64,000 nucleotides of DNA, from positions 124,001 to 188,000 of IMG/VR virus record IMGVR_UViG_3300035182_002586. The stretch is one strand, 5' to 3'. The translations under genes and the position numbers were made by a program. Below are positions 52,618-61,145 of the stretch, one piece after another (within the stretch, counting starts at the first letter, position 1; every line of letters begins with the position of its first letter). The notes under the pieces are model-generated. The model saw only the letters and a list, made by a program, of their open reading frames with translations, ran no database searches and was not told the origin of the DNA. The stretch is from a virus.

Positions 52618-53157
52618 ATGTGCACACGGAACACGCTCTTGCTCACGCCCTGGATGGCCCCCCACAGGATCGTCGATTGGTACACGGCGATCTGCATGCA
52701 GATCCTCGGGAAGATCGACATCCTGGAGATCTACGACGAGACCGTCAGCTCCCCTTCGACGACGATGAACGTCCCGGCCGTCGCACGGTTGAAGAAGCCC
52801 GTCTCGGTCAACAAGAAGGGCGTGAAGTTCAGCCGCATCAACGTGCTGACGCGTGACGGCTTCCAGTGCTGCTACTGCGGTACGGCGAAGCCAATGCGGG
52901 AGCTGAACTACGACCACGTAGTTCCGAGGCACAAGGGCGGCAAGACCGTGTGGGAGAACATCGTGACCTCCTGCTACCCGTGCAACGCCAGAAAGGCGAA
53001 CAAGACGCCGGAGCAGGCGGGCATGAAGCTCCTCAAGAAGCCCTACCGGCCAAAGACCCTCCCGATGAACACGCCCCTCATAGGGATGCGTGATCTCCCC
53101 GAGGAGTGGAGGCCGTACGTCCGCTCGGAGGACGTGAACATCCACGCAGTGGGGTAG
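52618..53157 (+). CDS. HNH endonuclease (RDGFQCCYCG type)
   Basis: A 179-residue protein with the classic HNH layout: RINVLTRDGFQCCYCG, LNYDHVVPRHKGGKTVWENIV, then CYPCNARKANKTPEQAGMKLLK. Closer to stand-alone bacterial HNH nucleases than to the ribbon-type homing enzymes elsewhere in the window. It is followed by a strong terminator. Confidence 0.85.
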   Translation: MCTRNTLLLTPWMAPHRIVDWYTAICMQILGKIDILEIYDETVSSPSTTMNVPAVARLKKPVSVNKKGVKFSRINVLTRDGFQCCYCGTAKPMRELNYDHVVPRHKGGKTVWENIVTSCYPCNARKANKTPEQAGMKLLKKPYRPKTLPMNTPLIGMRDLPEEWRPYVRSEDVNIHAVG

Positions 53158-53170
53158 TCACCCCGACCAC

Positions 53171-53216
53171 AGAAACGGGGCTCTTCTCACGGAAGAGCCC
53201 CGTTTCTGTTTTTGCT
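53171..53216 (+). terminator. Rho-independent terminator
   Basis: AGAAACGGGGCTCTTC and GGAAGAGCCCCGTTTCT form a stem of about 16 bp with a tcac loop, followed by TTTTT. The strongest terminator in the window. Confidence 0.9.
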
Positions 53217-53269
53217 GTCAGATCAGCGGCTTGCCGAAGATCTCTTCATCCTCGGTGTAGATCCAGAGC

Positions 53270-53695
53270 ATGGACGCGATGTCGTGGAGGCGCCTGGAGA
53301 AGCTGACGATCAAGCTCTGCAAGGAGGTCTTGATCGACCCTACTTCGGCCACGGTTCTCACGCTTCTGTCGGAGGCGAACGCTTGCGATTCTCGGTTCTA
53401 CCTGTGGGTGTGGCTCCTGCCCGACGGCCATGGGCGTCTCTGTCTGCGGGCCTCGACCCCCCGCCTCCCCGCCCTCAACACGACCAAGTACTGCGACCTC
53501 GTGGAGGTTGTGCGGGACGGCTGCGTGACGGTGATCAAGGATCGAGACGAGACGGGCGGGTCGAGCTTTGCCGCCCACGAGGACATCCCCCTCGTCTACG
53601 AAGAGGCCCCCACCCTGTGGGCTCGACTGGCTCTTGAGGTCGGAGTCCCGGACGACCGACGCTCTCTCGCCGACATCCTCGAACTCGCGGTGTAA
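53270..53695 (+). CDS. Hypothetical protein
   Basis: A 141-residue protein. GGTGTA at 53,254-53,259 lies 10 nt upstream. Mixed alpha/beta with Cys/Trp-rich strands. Unknown. Confidence 0.65.
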   Translation: MDAMSWRRLEKLTIKLCKEVLIDPTSATVLTLLSEANACDSRFYLWVWLLPDGHGRLCLRASTPRLPALNTTKYCDLVEVVRDGCVTVIKDRDETGGSSFAAHEDIPLVYEEAPTLWARLALEVGVPDDRRSLADILELAV

Positions 53696-53706
53696 CGGGC
53701 AGCGGC

Positions 53707-53976
53707 ATGACGCCGCAGCAAGTTCTGGACGCTCTCGACCGATACGAAGCCAAGTGCACGCCTATTGCCGGGCAGCCTGAGAGGTTCACCTCCAAGGGCT
53801 TGCTCCCGCGGCGTCACCAGGCCGTCGCGCACGTCCTTTGGATGTGCGGGAGCATCCGCGAGCTGCTCAACGAGGGACGCATCGAGAAGTCCATGCGCTG
53901 GCTCGGGTTCGTGCAGGCCGTTCTCTGGTGCTTCGGGCTCGCCACCATCGACGAGCTGAAGGACGACAACCGCTAG
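53707..53976 (+). CDS. Small helical hypothetical protein
   Basis: An 89-residue protein. GGTGTA at 53,689-53,694 is 12 nt upstream. Unknown. Confidence 0.62.
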   Translation: MTPQQVLDALDRYEAKCTPIAGQPERFTSKGLLPRRHQAVAHVLWMCGSIRELLNEGRIEKSMRWLGFVQAVLWCFGLATIDELKDDNR

Positions 53977-54221
53977 CTCGGACAGCGCCCGTTCGCCTTC
54001 GCGTGACCTGCGATGCGCATCCAACGACGGAACTTCGCGTGGATGTCCTTCGTGACGCCCGTGACGCCGCCACACCACTTGCAGGGCACGAGACGGTAGC
54101 TCCGGGTGCCCTCCAGCATGACCTTGCCGTTCCCTTTGCACGCGGGGCACGTGACAAGGGTGTCCCGCTCAGAGGATTCCTCTTCTCGCCACTGCTTCAT
54201 GCGTTGCTGGGAGTCCGCCAT
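53973..54221 (-). CDS. DnaJ-type zinc-finger small protein
   Basis: An 82-residue protein with CPACKGNGKV and CKWCGGV, two CxxCxGxG-like motifs as in the DnaJ cysteine-rich domain, without a J-domain. Probably binds zinc and unfolded protein or acts as an adaptor. A J-domain protein without zinc finger is encoded at 1601-2635. Confidence 0.68.
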   Translation of the reverse strand: MADSQQRMKQWREEESSERDTLVTCPACKGNGKVMLEGTRSYRLVPCKWCGGVTGVTKDIHAKFRRWMRIAGHAKANGRCPS

Positions 54222-54252
54222 GCTACTCTGGCGAACATACAAGTAGGAAGTC

Positions 54253-54705
54253 ATGGACACAGCCCTGCCGTACGAAGCTCTCCAGCTCCGCTACCACCCG
54301 GATCCGATCCTCCGTGCTGCGTGCGAGACTGTCACTTCCGTAGACGAAGGAATCCGCGAGCTTGCACGCGAGATGCTGGCGTCCTTGCCGCGCTTTCATG
54401 GGTGCGGGTTAGCGGCCCCGCAGATCGGCCGGGCCCTCCAGTTGTTCGTCGTCAACGTCGGGGGCGAGCGCGTCTTCATCAACCCTCGGATCGTCTCCGC
54501 GAGTGACGTTCGTGTGGAGCGTCTCGAAGGCTGTCTCTCGTTCCCGGACCTGCGGACCGCAGTGTCCCGCCCCTCCTCCGTCGTCATCGAGGCCATCGGG
54601 CTCGACGGCAACCCGTTCACCATCGAAGCACGAGGGTTCAGGGCCGTCGCCGTCCAGCACGAGTACGACCACTTGCAGGGGATCCTCATGATCGACCCGC
54701 ACTAG
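54253..54705 (+). CDS. def: Peptide deformylase
   Basis: A 150-residue enzyme with all three motifs: GCGLAAPQIG, EGCLSFP and QHEYDHLQG (Cys plus two His bind the metal, Glu is catalytic). It removes the formyl group from new proteins. Slightly shorter than E. coli Def (169), like phage and marine-virus forms that lack the C-terminal helix. Its presence with tmRNA, tRNAs and ArgRS fits a translation-support set. Confidence 0.92.
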   Translation: MDTALPYEALQLRYHPDPILRAACETVTSVDEGIRELAREMLASLPRFHGCGLAAPQIGRALQLFVVNVGGERVFINPRIVSASDVRVERLEGCLSFPDLRTAVSRPSSVVIEAIGLDGNPFTIEARGFRAVAVQHEYDHLQGILMIDPH

Positions 54706-54707
54706 TT

Positions 54708-54713
54708 GGTGTA
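54708..54713 (+). promoter_or_regulatory. GGTGTA promoter-like hexamer
   Basis: Nine nucleotides before the ATG at 54,723. Confidence 0.5.
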
Positions 54714-54722
54714 CGGGAGGGC

Positions 54723-55016
54723 ATGGCCAAGCAAGTTCTCCTGTGCTCCACGATCGGCGAAGCGGGTGACGAAGTGGAGCGTGCTCTCGTAGTCGCGAGG
54801 AACGAGAAGCGTGGGGTGACGATCACCTGCCTCCCCGATGCCACTTCCGAGAGCTGGCTCGTCGAGATCGACCGCTACCGCTCGTGGGACAACGTGTCGA
54901 AGGCCGTGAAGAAGGCGATCGCCACCTTCGAGAAGGTCTCGTTCCGCACGATCCGTCTGATGGTGGCGGAGATGGAGGCGGTGAAGCAGGCCCTCACCGA
55001 GTTCGAGCGCGACTAG
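54723..55016 (+). CDS. Small hypothetical protein
   Basis: A 97-residue alpha/beta protein (MAKQVLLCSTIGEAGDEVER...). Overlaps the convergent gene by 4 nt. Unknown. Confidence 0.65.
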   Translation: MAKQVLLCSTIGEAGDEVERALVVARNEKRGVTITCLPDATSESWLVEIDRYRSWDNVSKAVKKAIATFEKVSFRTIRLMVAEMEAVKQALTEFERD

Positions 55017-55468
55017 AGGATCCCCTCGCTCCGAAGGATCTCGCTCACGTACTGGATGCCCACGTCGTAGGCACTGTAGAAGTTGCCCGCTTCCCGCTCG
55101 CTGATGTTGCGGACGGTGCCTCCCTCGAAGACGTGGAGGTGTTCGTACACGTCTTGCGCCGACGTGAAGCCGAGGCAGTCGATCGCAGGGCTATCGACCG
55201 TGGTGAGCCACCACTGTCCGCCGAGATCCGCGATGTGGTCGAGCCACTGGTGGATCAGCCCACGACGGGCCCCAACCCCGAAGCTGATGGGGAGCAACCG
55301 GGACGCGAGAAGGTCCCTACCCTTCGCGTAGAGGAAGTCGTCCATCAGCCCATGCGCCTGGATCACCGCGTGCGGGTTCCGGCACAGGATGAGGTTCACG
55401 TGTGGTCCGAAGACCGTGGGTCCCATCTTGGGTACCATCTCGGGCTTGGGTTTGGGCTTGTCGGTCAC
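55013..55468 (-). CDS. Hypothetical protein
   Basis: A 151-residue protein with a Lys/Pro-rich start and hydrophobic strands (VFGPHVNLILCRNPHAVIQ). Not a known family to me. Confidence 0.65.
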   Translation of the reverse strand: MTDKPKPKPEMVPKMGPTVFGPHVNLILCRNPHAVIQAHGLMDDFLYAKGRDLLASRLLPISFGVGARRGLIHQWLDHIADLGGQWWLTTVDSPAIDCLGFTSAQDVYEHLHVFEGGTVRNISEREAGNFYSAYDVGIQYVSEILRSEGIL

Positions 55469-55477
55469 GGGACTGCC

Positions 55478-55729
55478 TCAGGAGAGAGGTTTCGAGTTGG
55501 TGAGGAGCTGCACGGAGAACTCCGGCCCGAGAACGGCCCGCAGCTTGATGGCGTTTGCCTCCGAGGCGAGGACCTCGATGCTGACGGGCGTGCCGGAGCA
55601 CTGCACCCTCGGGCCCCGGGGGCGAACTACGATTCCGGGTACGTCGGCGATCGTTCGGGGCCAGCTCGGCTTCACGCTGTGTCTTGCGTCCCTGTGGACG
55701 CCCACGAGCCACTCGCGGATGGTACTCAT
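55478..55729 (-). CDS. Small hypothetical protein
   Basis: An 83-residue protein. TACACC at 55,741-55,746 lies 11 nt upstream, adjacent to a divergent ATG at 55,747. Confidence 0.6.
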   Translation of the reverse strand: MSTIREWLVGVHRDARHSVKPSWPRTIADVPGIVVRPRGPRVQCSGTPVSIEVLASEANAIKLRAVLGPEFSVQLLTNSKPLS

Positions 55730-55746
55730 ACCCTTGCTTCTACACC

Positions 55747-55839
55747 ATGCGTGATCGCATCCGAGCCGTGCTACTCGACATCCTTCGGGAGCGGCACCCC
55801 ATCGGCATCCCCGAGAGCGCCCTCATCAGGCTTTGCCCC
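55747..55839 (+). pseudogene. Truncated small gene at a possible junction
   Basis: The frame starts convincingly (MRDRIRAVLLDILRERHPIG, helical) but after about 31 codons turns into low-quality sequence reading into another gene's reverse strand. This suggests that an insertion or deletion at about 55,830-55,840 removed its end. Confidence 0.4.
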
Positions 55840-55934
55840 AAATTAGCGGCCGGGGCCCGCAATCTGAGGCGGCCGTCGGCATTCAGGATCGTGCCAGCGC
55901 CGCAGCGCGGCGGACGTAGATCGTCCGGAATCGG

Positions 55935-56162
55935 CTACGTCGAGCAGTTGCCAACCGGGATGGGAAAGCCGATGTCGAGCACGGTCTCGTGGACCACGAC
56001 TTCTCTATCGTTCGACAGGTGCGGTAGGAGCTGTAGGTGCAGCCCTTCGAGGTGGCGGCCGGCGCGTGCCGTGAGTTGGGCGTGTATCTCCCCGGCATGA
56101 TCTCGCACGAAGACCTCGACGCTCTGCGCAAGGTCGAGCAGCCGGTCGGCGCGAGACACCAC
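55935..56162 (-). pseudogene. Hypothetical protein, probably frameshifted
   Basis: This frame encodes a plausible domain (SRADRLLDLAQSVEVFVRDH, HLSNDREVVVHETVLDIGF). Its natural N-terminus (MLPFYADDGTVYFSPG at about 56,242-56,190) is in another frame, so a one-base shift near 56,165 seems to have broken the gene. The rest of 55,840-56,310 holds nothing else clear. Confidence 0.4.
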
Positions 56163-56310
56163 CCGACTTGAGACGCCAGCCGTCGACGACCCACCCCCGG
56201 CGAGAAGTAGACCGTTCCGTCATCCGCGTAGAATGGGAGCACCAGGCGCGTTCAAGCGTTGTAGGTCCATGTGAGTCACGACGGGAGTTTCGCCAGCCCC
56301 GTTCAGCAGT

Positions 56311-56664
56311 CTACGGGTCGACTAGGCTGCCTTGGTTGAGTGCGACCACTTCGACGAGCTTCCCCTTCTCGGTGCGGCCGTAGATCTTCACGAGCTGACG
56401 CTGGTTGCACGCATCCTCGAACGGGCCGTCGTTCACGATGAAGTCCATGACCGCCGGGGTGACACCGAGCTGGTGGGCCTTGTTGTCGAGGCCGCCTCGG
56501 GCGAACCAGAGGGCGTCTTTCGTGACCGAGTGCAGCAGCCCGATCTCCACGAAGCCCTTGTGCTTGAGCGTCACGAAGGTGCCGATCTGCGAACGGTGCT
56601 CGAACTTGGGGAAGTCCTTCGTGAGCGCCGTCACGTCTTCCTTCGTCCGATAGTAGCGGTTCAT
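56311..56664 (-). CDS. Hypothetical protein
   Basis: A 117-residue alpha/beta protein (MNRYYRTKEDVTALTKDFPK). Unknown function; lies in the distinct right-hand segment. Confidence 0.65.
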   Translation of the reverse strand: MNRYYRTKEDVTALTKDFPKFEHRSQIGTFVTLKHKGFVEIGLLHSVTKDALWFARGGLDNKAHQLGVTPAVMDFIVNDGPFEDACNQRQLVKIYGRTEKGKLVEVVALNQGSLVDP

Positions 56665-56754
56665 CGTCTCGCGCCTCCCACGTCGAGGGCATCGCTCTGA
56701 ACGCAGCGCGCGGCAACGGACTTCCGGTGTACCGCGACTTCGGAGGTGATCGAG

Positions 56755-56970
56755 ATGGAGTTCGCGAAGGGCGAGACGGTGACGTTGAAGTCGGGCGGGC
56801 CGACGATGACGGTGAGCGATCCGAAGATGGAGATCGGCGGGCTCGTCGAGGTGGTCTGGTTCTCGAAGGCGGGCTTTCTTCGACGGGAGACGTTCGACGA
56901 GGCGCTGCTCGCCGCAGTCCTCCCGCGCCCGGTACCGGAAGACAAGGCCGCCGTGGCGCGCAAGCTCTGA
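56755..56970 (+). CDS. DUF2158/YodC-like small protein
   Basis: A 71-residue protein: KGETVTLKSGGPTMTVSDP, then VVWFSKAGFLRRETFDEALL, the pattern of DUF2158. Function of the family unknown. A GGAGGTGATCGAG site precedes the ATG; GGTGTA at 56,726-56,731 gives a longer leader than usual. Confidence 0.7.
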   Translation: MEFAKGETVTLKSGGPTMTVSDPKMEIGGLVEVVWFSKAGFLRRETFDEALLAAVLPRPVPEDKAAVARKL

Positions 56971-56981
56971 CGAATCGAGCC

Positions 56982-57281
56982 TCACTCGTCCCCTGCGAGC
57001 CGGATGGGTTCACCGTCGGGCCCACGGCCGCAGTGGGGGCACGTGCCCGGCGAAGGGAACCGCCCCGAAGTCACGTCCTCGACCGTCACGGCCCCGAGTC
57101 GGGCGATCTTGAACGCCAACATCGGCGTCACCGTCCGGCCGTTCGCCACGTTCGTGAGCGACCTCTCTTTCATCCGCAGCACCTTCGAGAGGGTCTTCCA
57201 CGTGCCGAGCCGGTGCCGCAGGAAGGCCAGCGCCGCACGCACGTGCTTCTGCTCTTCCGGCGTGAGGTCGAAGTTGATCAC
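56982..57281 (-). CDS. Helix-turn-helix protein coupled to the transposase
   Basis: A 99-residue protein. The central LSKVLRMKERSLTNVANGRTVTPMLAFKIARL is an XRE-like helix-turn-helix, and the end has CPHCGRGPDG. I associate this pattern with proteins common in Polyangiales genomes. Its GTG overlaps the transposase stop as GTGA, so it is translated with the transposase and may repress it. Confidence 0.72.
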   Translation of the reverse strand: MINFDLTPEEQKHVRAALAFLRHRLGTWKTLSKVLRMKERSLTNVANGRTVTPMLAFKIARLGAVTVEDVTSGRFPSPGTCPHCGRGPDGEPIRLAGDE

Positions 57282-58537
57282 GAGAGACCCCCATTCGACG
57301 CCATCGGGAAGTGCGGCTCGAAGTTCATCTTGTACATCGCGTGCACGAGCTGGATGACGTTGTGCACAACGGCCGCTGCGAGCGCCTCGTTCACCTGCGC
57401 GTCTGCCGACCTTGAACGGAGCGTGTCGGTCACGACGCGCTTGAACGAGCTGAATGTCGCCTCGACGTTTTGCCGCTTGCCGTACTTCGACAGGAAGGCC
57501 GGGCGGTTGAACTGGAAGTAGTGGTACGCCTGCCGGTAGCTCTCCGGCGCGTCCGCGCCGTAGCCACGACCAATCGGGAACGGGACCAAGGGCTCGGCGC
57601 CGAGGTCCACGACGCACTGGATGTTCTCGTGCGACGCGTACGCCGCGTCAGCCGAGATGCGCGCGGGCTTGAAGCCGTTCTTGACGGTCTGCTCAACGAG
57701 GGGCTTGAACTCGGGCGCATCGCCGCTGCTCCCGTGCTTCACGACGACCGACGTGATCACGTGGCTCGTCGTGTCCACGATGGCGTGGAGCTTCACCCAC
57801 CCGTGTTGCTTCGGCACCGGCACGCCGTACTTCTCGTTCCGATAGCCCGGCGCGTAGGTCCGGAGCGAGATCCCCGTCGAGTCCACGGCGAAGTCCGTCT
57901 GTCCGCCGAGTCCCACGAGCGGCATCGCGGCCCGCTGCACGAGTGAGACGAGGATCGGCGTGAGCGCCGGGTTCTCCATGTACCGGAACACGCTGTTGTA
58001 CGACGGTACCTTGTCGAGCAGGCCCTTCGACCCGAGGTCGCGCATCTCGCTCATCGAGCGACGCCCGCTCCAGCCGATGTAAACCTTCGCCATCGCCGAC
58101 ATGAGCACGTCGGCAATCGGGAGCGGCTTCCGGCCGGGCCCCGGCTTGCGCGGAAGCTCGGGTACGGTCGAGACCAGCTCACGGAGAAGAGCAACGACCT
58201 TCTCTTTCTCGTTGACCTGCGCGGCGTTGTAGCTCGTCCAGTCCTGCGTGTAGGTGACGCGCAGGCGATCCGCCATCGGCGTGCCATCGGGCGTGATCTG
58301 CGCGCGCACGATCTCGACGGCGACGATGTGCTTGCACGGCATGACCACGCCGCGCTCCGCGAAGTCCGGGCACGTGCACGTCCACGCGCCCTTCTCGTCG
58401 CGCGAGACGAGGTACCGCCCACCGTGCGTCTGCGACGGCACGAGGAAGTTCCCGCCGATGGACGAGACGCGCTTCGTCTTCGCAAGCAGAGCACCACGAA
58501 CCCGGCGAGCCTCGATCTCCGTGTTCAGGTCGATCAT
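57278..58537 (-). mobile_element. DDE transposase with N-terminal SWIM zinc finger
   Basis: A 419-residue protein. SWIM finger WTCTCPDFAERGVVMPCKH (CxC...CxH) at about residues 50-70. The DDE triad is readable: VDSTGISL, ISADAAYAS and NVEATFSSFKR, with the late VHNVIQLV typical of IS4/IS5-type enzymes. It drives cut-and-paste movement. I could not find terminal inverted repeats by eye. TTGGTATATTACCAA at 58,539-58,553 in front of it looks like an operator. Confidence 0.82.
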
Positions 58538-58538
58538 G

Positions 58539-58553
58539 TTTGGTATATTACCA
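58539..58553. promoter_or_regulatory. Palindromic operator-like site before the transposase
   Basis: TTGGTA-TAT-TACCAA is a perfect 6+6 inverted repeat directly upstream of the transposase ATG, suited to binding by the coupled HTH protein. Confidence 0.5.
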
Positions 58554-58602
58554 ACGAGGTACATACCTGTCAAGGTCACCCCGCGCGGTGTATTATCAGA
58601 GC

Positions 58603-58902
58603 ATGACGCTCGTGAAGATCACCGATTGGGGCTACATCTGCTTGCGGTGTGGGCATCGGTGGGTGCCACGCGGGCTCGTCCTTCCGCCGTTGCCGGAGCA
58701 CCGGAAGTCGGACGTGCAGACGCGGAAGCGCCCCACGGACCCCGAGGACCCCGGCCCGAAGCCGAAGGAACCTGTCGAGGAGCCGCGTGTGTGCCCGAAC
58801 TGCAAGTCGCCGTACTGGAACAAGCCGCGAGCGCAGGACGCCGCAGACGAGGGCGTGGCTTCCGTCGAGGCTCCGAAAGGCAAGCCCCGGCGGAAGCGCT
58901 AG
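58603..58902 (+). CDS. Zinc-ribbon hypothetical protein
   Basis: A 99-residue protein with CLRCGHRWVPR and CPNCKSPYWNK, the style of a split zinc ribbon with a Pro/Glu-rich linker. GGTGTA at 58,587-58,592 is 10 nt upstream. Divergent from the transposase. Confidence 0.68.
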   Translation: MTLVKITDWGYICLRCGHRWVPRGLVLPPLPEHRKSDVQTRKRPTDPEDPGPKPKEPVEEPRVCPNCKSPYWNKPRAQDAADEGVASVEAPKGKPRRKR

Positions 58903-59032
58903 GCAACGTCAGACCCGAGCCCACCAGCGGCGGAGCCGCAGGCAGACAGGGGCGACGAAGCCCACGCACAAGTGCGCGGATTTCATGCGCATCTCCGTTA
59001 GTTGGAGAAGTGACTTGCGCGAGTCGCCGTTC

Positions 59033-59153
59033 GGTGTAGTAGAAGGGCTGTCGGACGCGCGGGGCGACCCGCTACGCTATCTCCCGGTGAAGGAAGGCGC
59101 GGCCAACAACAAGGGGCACTCGGCGGCAACCGAGTGCTCTCTGCTTTTTGTCG
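59033..59153 (+). ncRNA. Candidate small RNA between GGTGTA and a terminator
   Basis: The 276-nt gap after 58,902 holds GGTGTA at 59,033-59,038 and, 78 nt later, GCACTCGG/CCGAGTGC (8 bp) followed by TTTTT at 59,145-59,149. No ORF lies between, so a transcript of about 105 nt is plausible. Confidence 0.4.
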
Positions 59154-59178
59154 CCAGCAGAGCGGCGGGGCTCTACGG

Positions 59179-59664
59179 CTACATGGCGGGCGTCACCTCC
59201 GGCAGCTCATGCGAGAGCAGCAGCGGTCCGGCGCGGTAGCCGAGCGTCGAACGCTCGACGACCTTCTCGGCCTTCAAGCCGACGATGTTCGCCTGCTTGA
59301 GCACGCCGGTGAGCACCCCACCGAGCTTGTTCGCGCCGCCCACGGGGTTGAGGCCGAGCGCAGCGACCAACTCGTCGCGCGAGATGTACTTGCTGCCCTG
59401 CGACTTGAGCACGCGGAGCAGGGTGAGCTGGCGGTGGCGTTCGGGGCGCGTGACGTACTCGATCAACTGCTCCCACGGCGACTGCGCGACGGTCGGGGAG
59501 GGCATTGTCGTGGATGCCTCCGAAGTGGTCGAACGCTTCACGAGGCCGCGTCGGGATGCTTCGAGGGCGAGTTCGATGGCGGTGGTGATCGAGTCCGTCG
59601 TGATCGCGATGCCTGCGACCTCGACGACCATCGTGGACGGCATGGCTGTAGTGGACTGACCCAT
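59179..59664 (-). CDS. Hypothetical protein
   Basis: A 161-residue protein with a Thr/Ser-rich first half and a compact helical domain (HRQLTLLRVLKSQGSKYISRDELVAALGL) that resembles a winged-helix start. Possibly a regulator. Confidence 0.6.
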   Translation of the reverse strand: MGQSTTAMPSTMVVEVAGIAITTDSITTAIELALEASRRGLVKRSTTSEASTTMPSPTVAQSPWEQLIEYVTRPERHRQLTLLRVLKSQGSKYISRDELVAALGLNPVGGANKLGGVLTGVLKQANIVGLKAEKVVERSTLGYRAGPLLLSHELPEVTPAM

Positions 59665-59729
59665 GAGGCGGCTCGGGTTAGCACCCGTCCGTCATGCTGC
59701 CCAGCACATTTCGCCAACGATTTCCGCGA

Positions 59730-59755
59730 CTTGAGGGTCGCATAAGACCCTCAAG
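59730..59755. repeat. Perfect 10-bp inverted repeat
   Basis: CTTGAGGGTC-gcataa-GACCCTCAAG in the gap between 59,664 and 59,878; terminator or operator. Nothing else is clear in this 213-nt gap. Confidence 0.5.
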
Positions 59756-59877
59756 ATGCAGGCAGTTGATTCGATTGGCGATTCGGTCGGGCCCCTCTCC
59801 GAAAAATCGACACACAGGGCGTGTTGACCTCCGATCCAGCCTCTTTCAAGCCTGATCGTGAAAGGGCCCGTAGAGGG

Positions 59878-60144
59878 TCACTCCGACTTGAGGGACTCGC
59901 TGCCCGCCTTTCGTGGCACGAGATCGATCACCACGTCGGCGCCGAGCGCGTTGGCGATCTTCACGAGCGTCTCGATCCCGATGTTGAGCTGGCCCTTCTC
60001 GTACTTGCGGATGTTCGCCCGGTCGATCTTGGTCAGGTGCTCCACGTCGGCCTGTGAGAGCCCACGTGCCTTGCGTGCAGCAAGGAGCTTCTGACCGATG
60101 ACGAGCGCGTACGCGGCGACGGGTTCTTCGAGAGGCTTGGCCAC
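59878..60144 (-). CDS. XRE-family transcriptional regulator
   Basis: An 88-residue protein with a Cro/C1-type helix-turn-helix: KLLAARKARGLSQADVEHLTKIDRANIRKYEKGQLNIGIETLVKIANAL. GTG start at 60,144 is tentative. It could control the right-hand segment; divergent from the lipoprotein gene. Confidence 0.8.
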   Translation of the reverse strand: MAKPLEEPVAAYALVIGQKLLAARKARGLSQADVEHLTKIDRANIRKYEKGQLNIGIETLVKIANALGADVVIDLVPRKAGSESLKSE

Positions 60145-60226
60145 CCGTCGCAGTGCGCCGGCTTGCCACCCGACCACGGAAGGGGCGATATATGCCCCGG
60201 GGCGTTTGTGACCCCTGGAGGCGTCG

Positions 60227-61069
60227 ATGAAGAAGGTGCTCGTCGTGGCGCTCGTGGTGGCTGCGCTGCTCGGCTGCAAGGGGAAGAGCGGCGGCGGGGA
60301 CGACCCGAAGGACGAAGCGAAGCCCTCCGGCCCGGCGAAGGCGAATCCTCCGAAGCAGCCCGCAAGCTCGCTCGGGATGACGACCAAGCAGTTCAGAGAG
60401 CGGTGGAACGCTCAGGTCGAGAAGCTGACGGAGGGCAACCTCGCGAACATGAAGCTGCCGGAGCCCCGCTACTCGAAGCCCAACGAGTGGTCAGCGACCC
60501 TCGATGGCGTCGTGGTGGCCGTGCGGGAGGTACCAGAGACGAAAGAGCTTCGGAGGGTCGCGCTCGTGCAAGACAAGGAGGGGAGCCCGTTGGGGATGGC
60601 ACTTGCGAGCAACATCCTCGTCGAGGTGATCAAGCCCGGCACGCCCTTCCAAGAAGTCACGAAAGACCTCGGGATGGTGAAGGGTACGGTGGTCTCCACG
60701 ACGAGAGGGGACGTGCGCTTCACGTTCGCCCAAACGGCGGAGACGAACGACGACGAGATGATCGTCGCGACTCTTGTTGCCGATCCTCCCCCTGCCTCCG
60801 CCCCGGCTCAGGCAACGGCGGCCGTGACCGCGCCGCCTCCCCCTGTTGAGGCACCAGGGCCGTCTGTGGCGGACCTCAGGAAGAAGGTCAGGTTCGAGGA
60901 AGCTGGCGAACACGAGGATGACTCGTGCACGGCGATGGGGGCGCCCGGGTACGCTCTGCGCTTCAAAGGTGGGACGTACGACGAGATGAACTCGGTAGCG
61001 AGCGCGATGCACTGCACGCCCCGGTACAACTCGGGGGTGAACCGGGTCTTCTGCTGCCCCCCGAAGTAG
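60227..61069 (+). CDS. Lipoprotein of unknown function
   Basis: A 280-residue protein. The signal peptide MKKVLVVALVVAALLGCKG has a lipobox Cys. A charged linker, an alpha/beta domain, a Pro/Ala-rich spacer (about 195-225) and a C-terminal part with two Cys pairs follow. Surface protein; no family recognised. Confidence 0.75.
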   Translation: MKKVLVVALVVAALLGCKGKSGGGDDPKDEAKPSGPAKANPPKQPASSLGMTTKQFRERWNAQVEKLTEGNLANMKLPEPRYSKPNEWSATLDGVVVAVREVPETKELRRVALVQDKEGSPLGMALASNILVEVIKPGTPFQEVTKDLGMVKGTVVSTTRGDVRFTFAQTAETNDDEMIVATLVADPPPASAPAQATAAVTAPPPPVEAPGPSVADLRKKVRFEEAGEHEDDSCTAMGAPGYALRFKGGTYDEMNSVASAMHCTPRYNSGVNRVFCCPPK

Positions 61070-61145
61070 AGCGGGCTGGACATCGGCTCAGTACATGGCA
61101 GACCTTCGAGCACGGACGCAGTGCGCCGTGGAACGGAGGTTCTTG

